Assembly: GCF_025195095.1 (NCBI RefSeq)
Contig: NZ_JANAVZ010000003.1
Span: 62,001-126,000, forward strand
DNA: 64,000 bases
Source: Paracoccus maritimus
Lineage (GTDB): Bacteria > Pseudomonadota > Alphaproteobacteria > Rhodobacterales > Rhodobacteraceae
Reading direction: 5' to 3'
Below are positions 56,656 through 64,000 of the stretch, in pieces (position 1 is the stretch's first letter; each line of letters starts with the position of its first letter). The notes beneath the pieces were generated by a model. The model searched no databases and was not told the DNA's origin. It worked only from the letters and a program-made list of their open reading frames with translations. A program made the position numbers and the translations under genes.

Positions 56656-56698
56656 CCCAGATTACCCGCCATCCGTGTGCCCGACCATGCCAATACGG

Positions 56699-57511
56699 CT
56701 AAAATGCCACCAAGTCGTCCGGATCGGCGGGCCTCCACCCATCCGCGCAAAGCCGAAGGCGTGATCGCGCCGGTGGCCGGAAATCCTGCGTGTCCATGGG
56801 GGCGATGTGACGTTCGATGGTCAGGTTTTCACCGTCGATGTCCAGAACGGCGAACTCATTCTGCAGATCGCCAAGCCGGGCGCACAATGAGGTGCCGGCC
56901 TGGATCTGCAGCAGATGCGGATGACCCCGGTTCAAAAGCGCGGCGGCGGCCCAGACATGCAGATGACCGCTGAGAACGATGCTGACGCCGCGCTGCTCCA
57001 GGCACTGCAAGGTTTCGGGCGCGCGACGCGCAAGCTGCTTGTCCACGCCGGGCAGTTGTTGAAGCGGATGGTGCAGCGCGACGATGTTCGTGGCCAGCGG
57101 ATCAAGTCCGCCAAGCAGGCGCGCCAACTGGTCGGGCCGCACCACGCCGCGCTGCCACGAAAACTGATCGACGCTGTTCAGTCCCAGAACGCGCGCCGAA
57201 CCTGTGGCCGCGACCGGCGCCAGTTCGGGGCCGATGGCCTGCCGGTATCCGCCCCACGGCAACAGGAAGCGGATCGGCATATTGTACAATGGCACGTCGT
57301 GGTTTCCCGGCACTGCCAGCACGGGCGGTCGGATACGGTCCAGAAATTCGGCCGCCTGCTGGAACTGGCCGGGCCGCCCGCGATGCGTCAGATCGCCGGT
57401 CACCACCACCAGACCCGCATCGGCGCGATTGACGCGGTCAAGCAGCGGCGCGACCAGCTCGTCGCGGTGAAAGCCGAAATGCAGATCCGAAAGATGGACG
57501 ATTCTGGTCAC
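56699..57511 (-). CDS. Calcineurin-like metallophosphoesterase
   Basis: 270 residues. Metal motifs DLHFGFH, GDLTHRG, GNHD and GHLHVW are complete (D-x-H, GDxxxxG, GNH, GHxH). It should hydrolyse a phosphoester; cyclic nucleotide or lipid headgroup substrates are possible. It is downstream of, and overlaps (57508-57511), the lipid-kinase-like gene, which fits paired phosphate making and breaking. Confidence 0.92.
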   Translation of the reverse strand: MTRIVHLSDLHFGFHRDELVAPLLDRVNRADAGLVVVTGDLTHRGRPGQFQQAAEFLDRIRPPVLAVPGNHDVPLYNMPIRFLLPWGGYRQAIGPELAPVAATGSARVLGLNSVDQFSWQRGVVRPDQLARLLGGLDPLATNIVALHHPLQQLPGVDKQLARRAPETLQCLEQRGVSIVLSGHLHVWAAAALLNRGHPHLLQIQAGTSLCARLGDLQNEFAVLDIDGENLTIERHIAPMDTQDFRPPARSRLRLCADGWRPADPDDLVAF

Positions 57512-58458
57512 GTCCGGCCGTCTTTCGTCTTGTTTCGTCCGTCCGCAGGCAACAAGACCCGCAGCGCATCGTGCCAGACCTTCAGGTTCAGCGGCGCCGC
57601 CATCACCGTCTTTTCGCCGTCATGGGCAATCAGCTGCCGCTGCTTCGGTGTTTCGATGGTCAGTTCATCGGTGATGAGAAGGTCGAAATCGCTGTTCTTC
57701 GCGGACATGCCAAAAGCCAGCCGCAAGGCCGACCGCATCAGCGGCACAGGCTGCCTGGCCCGCGCCACCAGCACCGCGAACTTGCCCGCGCGGATCGCCT
57801 CCGCACCCTCAAGCCCGAAAGCGTCAAGCTGATAGGCGCTGCGCGCCACGAACACCAGCGCGGTGGTGAACTGCCGCGATCCGCCGTTCACGCGCGCGGT
57901 CAGCTTCATCGGCCGACGCAGCCGGCGCAGCGCCACCAGCACCGACCAGTAGGCCGCGATCCGGGATCGGCCCCAGCGGCGGTAAATGGTCTCGCGGGTC
58001 TTCAGGATGTGAGGATAGGCCCCAAGGCTGACATTGTTCAGAAATACCAAATTCTCGACCCGGCCCACATCTATCGTTGCGATCCGGGCGTCCAAAATCG
58101 TGTCCAGCGCGTCGTCAATTTCTTCGCCGACCCCAAGATCGCGGGCGAAATAATTGAAGGTGCCACCCGGCAAGACGCCCATCGTGACATCGGTCCCGGC
58201 AAGCGCCCCGGCAACGGCCGACTGGGTGCCGTCGCCCCCGGCCGCCACGACGATGTCGAAACCGTCCTCGGCCGCCTTGCGGGCCATCTGGATCAGATCA
58301 CCGCCGCGCGCGGTCTTTCGGATCTCGAATGCCGCAAACCGCGGCTTCAGCCTGGCCACGATTTCAGCTTCGATATGTGCCCGGTCCCTGTGGCCCGAGC
58401 CGAGATTCATGATGACGCAAAGTCTGCCTTGCGACGGCGCTGGATCACTGTCCGGCAT
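57508..58458 (-). CDS. Diacylglycerol kinase-family protein (DAGK catalytic domain)
   Basis: 316 residues. The nucleotide loop GGDGT is at 74-78 (VAAGGDGTQSAVAG), followed by LPGGTFNYFARDLG; the YegS/LCB5-like C-terminal domain follows. It would phosphorylate a lipid such as diacylglycerol or a sphingoid base. Its stop overlaps the metallophosphoesterase start. fdsD is 55 bases upstream on the same strand, so the formate operon may read into it. Confidence 0.9.
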   Translation of the reverse strand: MPDSDPAPSQGRLCVIMNLGSGHRDRAHIEAEIVARLKPRFAAFEIRKTARGGDLIQMARKAAEDGFDIVVAAGGDGTQSAVAGALAGTDVTMGVLPGGTFNYFARDLGVGEEIDDALDTILDARIATIDVGRVENLVFLNNVSLGAYPHILKTRETIYRRWGRSRIAAYWSVLVALRRLRRPMKLTARVNGGSRQFTTALVFVARSAYQLDAFGLEGAEAIRAGKFAVLVARARQPVPLMRSALRLAFGMSAKNSDFDLLITDELTIETPKQRQLIAHDGEKTVMAAPLNLKVWHDALRVLLPADGRNKTKDGRT

Positions 58459-58513
58459 GGGGTTCCCGTGGGGTTAGGTTCGACCACTCAACACCCGCCG
58501 AGCCCAACTGGTT

Positions 58514-58714
58514 TCACAGACGTCGCGCAGCTTCTTCGACCGAGGGTTTCAGACCGCCGCCGCCCGCCTCGATATACTGAAGCAACTGCGTCCGCATGCG
58601 CGGTTCCCAGAAGTCGCGCAGGTGGTCAGCGACCTTGTCGGCCGCGTCGCCGGGCTGGCTGTCGAAGAAACTGGCGATCTGGTTGGCCATCATGACCATT
58701 TTTTCAGGCGACAT
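58514..58714 (-). CDS. fdsD: Formate dehydrogenase delta subunit
   Basis: 66 residues, the small subunit found with Fds-type formate dehydrogenases; thought to aid assembly. Its helices contain MVMMANQIASFFDSQPG and VADHLRDFWEPRM, matching the family. The start overlaps the fdhD end by 11 bases, closing the fdsGBA-fdhD-fdsD operon. Confidence 0.92.
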   Translation of the reverse strand: MSPEKMVMMANQIASFFDSQPGDAADKVADHLRDFWEPRMRTQLLQYIEAGGGGLKPSVEEAARRL

Positions 58715-59528
58715 CGGAAACCTCGGCCTTCAGCCTTTCGGGATGACAGAAAAGATCGAAACCCTCGCCGCGCGCGAAGGCGGCAACGGTGATGCCCGCG
58801 CCTTGGGCCAGACGCAGCGCATGGGCGGTCGGCGCCGATACGGCGATCAGGATCGCGCCACCGGCCATGGCGCATTTCTGCACCATCTCGACAGAGACTC
58901 GGCTGGTCAGGACGAACGCCCCCTGTCCCGCATCCAACCCCTGCCGCGCCATCGCGCCGATCAGCTTGTCCAGCGCGTTGTGACGGCCGACATCCTCGCG
59001 CGCCAGAACGACACCGTGGCCCGGCAGCAGGAAACCGGCGGCATGGACCGCGTGGCTTTGGTCGTGCAACGGCTGCCAGTCGCGCAGGCTTTCCGTCGCG
59101 CCGGTAATTTCGTCGACGCCAAGGACCGGGCCTCGACCGTGCAAATCCGGCAGGCTGCGCGCGGCCTCGGCCAAGCTGTCGATGCCGCACAGCCCGCACC
59201 CGACCGGCCCTGCCAGCGTACGCCGTCGGGCCGAAAGCGCCTCGGCGCGATCCTCGGTCAGCCACATTCGCGCCTCGATGCCCTGATCGTGGCTGACGAT
59301 GTCACAGGAGGCAATCTGGCCCTGATCCGTCACGACACCCTCGGTCAGCGAAAACCCCACGGCGAAATCGTCGATATGGGCGGGCGTTGCCATCATCACC
59401 GCCAGCGTCGTTCCGTCATAGACCATCGCCACCGGCGTTTCCTCGGGCAGGGTCCGGCGGACAGCCTGCGTGCTGCCCGGACGAACATGGGTGGCCTTGG
59501 CCGCCGCCAGAGGATCCGGCATTGTCAT
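58704..59528 (-). CDS. fdhD: Sulfur carrier protein for formate dehydrogenase maturation (FdhD/FdsC)
   Basis: 274 residues. The sulfur-transfer Cys pair is C111 and C114 in GPVGCGLCG. FdhD hands sulfur from IscS-type desulfurase to the Mo cofactor of FdsA and is called FdsC in Rhodobacter. I start it at ATG 59528; the fdsA TAG is only one base away. An earlier in-frame start in fdsA is not credible. Confidence 0.94.
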   Translation of the reverse strand: MTMPDPLAAAKATHVRPGSTQAVRRTLPEETPVAMVYDGTTLAVMMATPAHIDDFAVGFSLTEGVVTDQGQIASCDIVSHDQGIEARMWLTEDRAEALSARRRTLAGPVGCGLCGIDSLAEAARSLPDLHGRGPVLGVDEITGATESLRDWQPLHDQSHAVHAAGFLLPGHGVVLAREDVGRHNALDKLIGAMARQGLDAGQGAFVLTSRVSVEMVQKCAMAGGAILIAVSAPTAHALRLAQGAGITVAAFARGEGFDLFCHPERLKAEVSDVA

Positions 59529-59529
59529 G

Positions 59530-62463
59530 CTATTCCGCCGCAGGCAGGATGCGCCGCGACCTTTCGGCCTGCTCGTTATAACTTTCCTGCCAGTCTGACG
59601 GTCCATTCGACGGGCTGACCTGCACGGCGGTCACCTTGTATTCCGGACAGTTCGTCGCCCAGTCCGAAAAGTCGGTGGTGACCACGTTGGCCTGCGTCGC
59701 CGGGTGGTGGAAGGTCGTATAGACCACGCCCGGCGCGACCCGGTCGGTCAACGTCGCCTTCAACGTCGTCTCGCCCGAACGCGAGGCAAGCCGCACCCAG
59801 TCGCCTTCGTTGACGCCACGCACCTCGGCATCATGCGGGTGGATTTCCAGCACATCCTCGGGATGCCAGACGACATTCGCGGTGCGGCGGGTCTGCGCGC
59901 CGACGTTGTAATGCGACAGGATCCTCCCCGTGGTCAGCAGCAGCGGGAAGCGCGGTCCCGACTTTTCATCGGTCGCCAGATATTCGGTGACGATAAAATG
60001 GCCTTTGCCCGACACGAAATGATCGACATGCATGGTCGGCGTGCCTTCGGGCGCATCCTCGTTGCAGGGCCACTGCACGCTGCCCTTCTCGTCCAGAAGA
60101 TCAAAGCTGACATTGGCAAAGCTGGGGGTTGTCGCCGCGATTTCGTCCATGATCTGGCTGGCATGGGTATAGTGCCAGTTCGCGCCCATCGCATTGGCCA
60201 GAAGCTGTGTCACCTCCCAGTCCTCATACCCGTTCAGCGGCGCCATGACCTTGCGAACGCGGTTGATGCGGCGTTCGGCATTGGTGAAGGTGCCCTCCTT
60301 TTCCAGGAAACTGCTGCCCGGCAGGAAGACATGGGCATAGTTCGCGGTTTCGTTCAGGAACAGGTCGTGCACGATCACGCATTCCATCGCCTTCAGCCCG
60401 GCAGCGACGTGATGGGTGTCGGGGTCGGATTGCAGGATGTCCTCGCCCTGGCAGTAAAGTCCCTTGAACGTCCCCTCGACGGCGGCATCCAGCATGTTGG
60501 GAATGCGCAGGCCGGGCTCGGGATCAATCTCCACGCCCCAGGCCTTTTCGAAGATCTCGCGCACATCGGGCAGTTTCACGTGGCGATAGCCCGGCAGTTC
60601 GTGCGGGAACGATCCCATGTCGCAACTGCCCTGCACGTTGTTCTGGCCCCGCAGCGGGTTCACGCCCACGCCCTCACGACCGACATTGCCGGTCAGCATG
60701 GCAAGATTGGCGATGCCCATGACGGTGGTCGATCCCTGGCTGTGTTCGGTCACACCCAGCCCGTAATAGATCGCGCCGTTGCCGCCGGTCGCATACAGCC
60801 GCGCCGCCCCGCGCAGATCCTCGGCCGGCACACCGGTCAGAGCCTGCATGTTTTCGGGGCTGTGGCGGTCCTGTCTGACGAAATCGACATAATACTGAAA
60901 TTCGTCCCAGTCGCAGCGTTCGCGGATGAAGGCTTCGTTCACCAGACCCTCGGTCACGATCACATGCGCCATCGCAGTCACGACCGCGACATTGGTGCCC
61001 GGACGCAGCGGCAGGTGGTAGGCCGCCTCGACATGGGCGCTGCGCACGATGTCGGTGCGGCGCGGATCGAGGACGATCAGTTTGGCGCCCTGACGCAGGC
61101 GTTTCTTCAGCCGGCTGGCAAAGACCGGGTGGCCGTCGGTGGGGTTGGCCCCGATAATCACGACCACGTCGGATTTCTCGACACTGTCGAAATCCTGCGT
61201 TCCGGCCGATGTGCCGAAGGTCTTGCCCAACCCGTAGCCGGTCGGCGAATGGCAGACCCGCGCGCAGGTGTCGGTGTTGTTGTTGCCGAACACCGCCCGG
61301 GCCAGTTTCTGGACCAGATAGGTTTCCTCGTTGGTGCAGCGGCTTGAGGTGATGACCCCAGTGGACCGGCGGCCGTATTTCTGCTGCAGGCCTTTCATGC
61401 GGCCGGCGGCAAAGGCCAGCGCCTCGTCCCATTCGACCTCGCGCCAGGGTTCCTCGATCGTGTCGCGGATCATCGGCTTCAGGATCCGGTCCTTGTGCTG
61501 GGCATAGCCATAGGCGAAACGGCCCTTGACGCAGCTGTGCCCGCGATTGGCCTTGCCGTGCTTGTAGGGGACCATGCGGACCAGTTGATCGCCGTTCAGT
61601 TCCGCCTTGAAGGAACAGCCGACGCCGCAATAGGCGCAGGTGGTGATGACCGACCGTTCGGGCGTGCCCATCTCGATCACGGATTTTTCCTGCAGGGTCG
61701 CGGTCGGACAGGCCTGCACGCAGGCCCCGCAGCTGACGCATTCCGAGCTGAGGAAATCGTCCAGCGGCGTGCCGGCGCTGACCTTGCTGTCAAAGCCGCG
61801 CCCCTCGATCGTCAGCGCGAATGTGCCCTGCACTTCCTCGCAGGCGCGCACGCAGCGCGAACAGACGATGCATTTCGACGGATCGAAGGTGAAATACGGA
61901 TTGCTTTCGTCCTTGGGCGTATAGCGCGGATTGGCCTGATCGACGGGCATCCGCAGCCGCGCCTCGGACTGGCTGCGCGCGCCGGTGCCCGACGGGTCGA
62001 AATGGTTGTCTCCGGGCGTATAGCGCACATCCCGCAGTCCCACCTGCCCCGCCGCGTCCTGCAATTCGCAGTCGCCATTGGCCGCGCAGGTCAGGCAGTC
62101 CAGCGGGTGATCGCTGATATACAGCTCCATCACGCCCCTGCGGATCCGCTTGACCTTGCTGGACTGGGTATGGACGATCATGCCCTCGGCGACCGGGGTG
62201 GTGCAGCTTGCGGGCGTGCCGCGCCGCCCCTCGATCTCGACCACGCAAAGACGGCAGGACCCGAACGCCTCCAGATTGTCGCTGGCGCACAGCTTGGGGA
62301 CCATGATCCCGGCCAGTGCGGCCGCGCGCATCACCGACGTTCCCTCGGGAACCGTCACATCAAACCCGTCCACGCGCAGCGAAACGGGGGCGCCGGACCG
62401 CGCCGGGGTCCCCAGGTCGCGGTCGTCACCGGGCGGAAATTGCGGAATGATGAAGTCTTTCAT
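59530..62463 (-). CDS. fdsA: NAD-dependent formate dehydrogenase alpha subunit
   Basis: 977 residues, Mo-bis-MGD enzyme oxidising formate to CO2. N-terminal [2Fe-2S] and complex-I-like clusters: C59, C70, C73, C87; then H119-C123-C126-C132; two [4Fe-4S] sets at C198-C208 and C242-C252; then a fifth with CAYCGVGC. The Mo site uses Cys, not selenocysteine: C404 in ARVCHSPTGYG, followed by H405. It overlaps fdsB (ATGA). The enzyme passes electrons through FdsB to NAD. Confidence 0.97.
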   Translation of the reverse strand: MKDFIIPQFPPGDDRDLGTPARSGAPVSLRVDGFDVTVPEGTSVMRAAALAGIMVPKLCASDNLEAFGSCRLCVVEIEGRRGTPASCTTPVAEGMIVHTQSSKVKRIRRGVMELYISDHPLDCLTCAANGDCELQDAAGQVGLRDVRYTPGDNHFDPSGTGARSQSEARLRMPVDQANPRYTPKDESNPYFTFDPSKCIVCSRCVRACEEVQGTFALTIEGRGFDSKVSAGTPLDDFLSSECVSCGACVQACPTATLQEKSVIEMGTPERSVITTCAYCGVGCSFKAELNGDQLVRMVPYKHGKANRGHSCVKGRFAYGYAQHKDRILKPMIRDTIEEPWREVEWDEALAFAAGRMKGLQQKYGRRSTGVITSSRCTNEETYLVQKLARAVFGNNNTDTCARVCHSPTGYGLGKTFGTSAGTQDFDSVEKSDVVVIIGANPTDGHPVFASRLKKRLRQGAKLIVLDPRRTDIVRSAHVEAAYHLPLRPGTNVAVVTAMAHVIVTEGLVNEAFIRERCDWDEFQYYVDFVRQDRHSPENMQALTGVPAEDLRGAARLYATGGNGAIYYGLGVTEHSQGSTTVMGIANLAMLTGNVGREGVGVNPLRGQNNVQGSCDMGSFPHELPGYRHVKLPDVREIFEKAWGVEIDPEPGLRIPNMLDAAVEGTFKGLYCQGEDILQSDPDTHHVAAGLKAMECVIVHDLFLNETANYAHVFLPGSSFLEKEGTFTNAERRINRVRKVMAPLNGYEDWEVTQLLANAMGANWHYTHASQIMDEIAATTPSFANVSFDLLDEKGSVQWPCNEDAPEGTPTMHVDHFVSGKGHFIVTEYLATDEKSGPRFPLLLTTGRILSHYNVGAQTRRTANVVWHPEDVLEIHPHDAEVRGVNEGDWVRLASRSGETTLKATLTDRVAPGVVYTTFHHPATQANVVTTDFSDWATNCPEYKVTAVQVSPSNGPSDWQESYNEQAERSRRILPAAE

Positions 62464-63977
62464 TCTGCGGCCTCCTTCTGGGTCGCGAAATCGTCTGGAA
62501 AGTTCCGCAGTGCGGACATGACCGGATAGGGCGTGAAGCCGCCAAGCGCGCACAGCGATCCATCCTTCATCGTCTCGCACAGATCGGTCAGCAGGTCGGC
62601 GGCGGCAGCATCGCCCGCCGCGATGCGGTCGATGGTCTCGACACCGCGCACGGCGCCGATCCGGCAGGGCGTGCATTTGCCGCAGCTTTCGACAGCGCAG
62701 AATTCCATCGCGAACCGTGCCATCCGCAGCATGTCGGCACTGTCGTCAAAGACGACCAGCCCGGCATGGCCGATCAGCCCGCCTTCGGCGTCGAATTCCT
62801 CGTATCCCATCTTCGTGTCGAACTTCTCGACCGGCATGTAGGCGCCAAGCGGACCGCCGACCTGCACCGCCTTGACGGGCCGGCCGCTGGCGGTGCCGCC
62901 GGCGATATCGTTCACGACCTCGCCAAGCGTGATGCCGAAGCCCGCCTCGAACAGCCCGCCATGCCTGACATTCCCGGCGATCTGCAGGGTCGCCGTGCCG
63001 CGCGACTTGTTATGGCCAAGCCCGGCATAATGTTCCGCGCCGCGTTCGAAGATGACCGGCACGGTGGCCAGGCTGATGACGTTGTTCACCACAGTCGGCT
63101 TGCCCAGAAACCCTTCCAGCGCCGGCAGCGGTGGCTTGGCGCGCACGACGCCGCGCTTGCCTTCCAGGCTGTTCAGCAGGCTGGTTTCCTCGCCGCAGAC
63201 ATAAGCGCCTGCCCCGACGCGGATCTGCATGTCGAATTCATGATCCGAGCCAAGGACCGATTGCCCCAGCATCCCGCGATCCCGCGCGATCCTGACCGCC
63301 GCGTTCATCACCTTGATCGCGTCCGGGTATTCGCTGCGCAGATAGACATAGCCGCGCGTCGCGCCGACGCCGATCCCGGCGATCGCCATGCCCTCGATCA
63401 GGGTAAAGGGATCGCCTTCCATGATCATGCGGTCGGCGAATGTGCCGCTGTCGCCCTCATCGGCGTTGCAGACGATGTATTTCTGTGCGGCCTCGGCCTG
63501 CATCACCGTCTTCCACTTGATCCCGGTCGGAAAGCCTGCGCCACCGCGACCGCGCAGACCGCTGTCGGTGACCTGCTGCACGATATCCTCGCGGGTCATG
63601 GCGATGGCGCGGCGCAGCCCGGCCAGACCGCCATGGGCCTGATAATCGTCCAGATCCAGCGGATCGATGATGCCGCAGCGTGCAAAGGTCAGCCTGGTCT
63701 GACGGGCAAAGAACGGGATGTTCTCGACCGGGCCAAGACTGTCCATGGCCCCGTCCAGCAGCGCGGGAACATCATCGACGCCAACCGGGCCATAGGCCAG
63801 CCGTCCGTCGCCGCGGTCAATCTCGACCAGCGGCTCCAGCCAGATCATCCCGCGCGTGCCGTTGCGAATGATCTGCGCGTCAATTCCGCGTGATGCGGCC
63901 TCGCGGGTGATGGCCTCGGCGACTTCGTCCGCACCAAGGGCCTTGGCGGCGCTGTCCATGGGAACCCAGATCTTCAT
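62460..63977 (-). CDS. fdsB: NAD-dependent formate dehydrogenase beta subunit
   Basis: 505 residues, NuoF-like. An N-terminal thioredoxin-like part precedes the NADH/FMN domain with GLRGRGGAGFPTGIKW, NADEGDSGTFADRM and GAGAYVCGEETSLLNSLEG. The C-terminal [4Fe-4S] site is ESCGKCTPCRIG plus a later Cys. It reduces NAD with electrons from FdsA. The start overlaps the fdsG stop. Confidence 0.96.
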   Translation of the reverse strand: MKIWVPMDSAAKALGADEVAEAITREAASRGIDAQIIRNGTRGMIWLEPLVEIDRGDGRLAYGPVGVDDVPALLDGAMDSLGPVENIPFFARQTRLTFARCGIIDPLDLDDYQAHGGLAGLRRAIAMTREDIVQQVTDSGLRGRGGAGFPTGIKWKTVMQAEAAQKYIVCNADEGDSGTFADRMIMEGDPFTLIEGMAIAGIGVGATRGYVYLRSEYPDAIKVMNAAVRIARDRGMLGQSVLGSDHEFDMQIRVGAGAYVCGEETSLLNSLEGKRGVVRAKPPLPALEGFLGKPTVVNNVISLATVPVIFERGAEHYAGLGHNKSRGTATLQIAGNVRHGGLFEAGFGITLGEVVNDIAGGTASGRPVKAVQVGGPLGAYMPVEKFDTKMGYEEFDAEGGLIGHAGLVVFDDSADMLRMARFAMEFCAVESCGKCTPCRIGAVRGVETIDRIAAGDAAAADLLTDLCETMKDGSLCALGGFTPYPVMSALRNFPDDFATQKEAAE

Positions 63978-64000
63978 GCCCCGGCCTCGTCCAGCAGCTT
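63974..64000 (-). CDS. fdsG: Formate dehydrogenase gamma subunit, last 8 codons
   Basis: The 3' end of a minus-strand gene ending KLLDEAGA, with its TGA overlapping the fdsB ATG (63974-63977). By position in the fds operon it should be fdsG (NuoE-like, [2Fe-2S]). Too little is in view to confirm it. Confidence 0.55.
   Translation of the reverse strand, partial: KLLDEAGA

Noticed and set aside
1-64000. Mobile elements, prophage, CRISPR, rRNA or tRNA
   Set aside because: No transposase, integrase or phage proteins, no terminal inverted repeats, no tRNA cloverleaf or rRNA stretch was seen on either strand.

Overview
The window is chromosomal DNA from an alphaproteobacterium of the Rhodobacteraceae, most like Paracoccus and its relatives. 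The evidence is high G+C codon use, an F0 operon (atpI-B-E-X-F) separated from F1, an NDUFA12-type complex I accessory gene, an NAD-dependent Fds-type formate dehydrogenase, a BetI-controlled choline locus, and several gene neighbourhoods usual in that family (fabF-mltG, rpsA-ihfB-lapA-trpF-trpB, accB-accC-aat with DUF2155, MlaD and NDUFA12). Almost every base is coding, many neighbours share ATGA start/stop overlaps, and I see no insertion sequence, prophage, CRISPR array, rRNA or tRNA.

Layout. 1-5200 (mostly minus): mltG (cut by the window edge), fabF, a Hint-domain protein, an adenosine-type PfkB kinase and nth. 5400-9000: an OmpA-like lipoprotein (plus), then the F0 ATP synthase operon (minus) with a good promoter at 8926-8954. 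9000-12000: an ArsR-type regulator followed by pseudouridine kinase and pseudouridine-5'-phosphate glycosidase (one operon with a likely operator), then DUF502. 12000-16000: patatin, acyltransferase-3, a secreted unknown and an aldo/keto reductase. 16000-24500: prfB, an mgtC plus lipoprotein pair, PBP1A, amiC, an aminotransferase and a DsbA-like protein. 24500-31225: the glycine betaine locus betI-betB-betA (minus) divergent from choX-choW-choV (plus), with a palindromic operator between them.

31240-35600: a KpsM/KpsE/KpsT-type polysaccharide exporter next to a UDP-sulfoquinovose synthase-like gene. 35790-39150: an MBL-fold protein, a fused CoA-transferase and a DUF2147 protein. 39280-41550: hisA, a small antisense reading frame, hisF and hisE. 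41660-45350: accB, accC, aat, DUF2155, MlaD and NDUFA12. 45500-50000: clpX and clpP (minus), then pth, DUF2332 and DUF2237 (plus). 50000-55100: trpB, a GNAT gene, trpF, lapA, ihfB and rpsA (minus). 55300-64000 (minus): a CAP-plus-RTX secreted protein, a phosphoesterase, a lipid-kinase-like protein, and fdsG (partial)-fdsB-fdsA-fdhD-fdsD.

Most of the window is core metabolism, and I found no clear undescribed multi-gene system. The best candidates for new biology are the sulfoquinovose-type enzyme beside a capsule exporter, the ArsR-controlled pseudouridine catabolism operon, the Hint-domain and CAP-RTX secreted proteins, and several compact regulatory hairpins, including one that holds both stop codons of two convergent genes.
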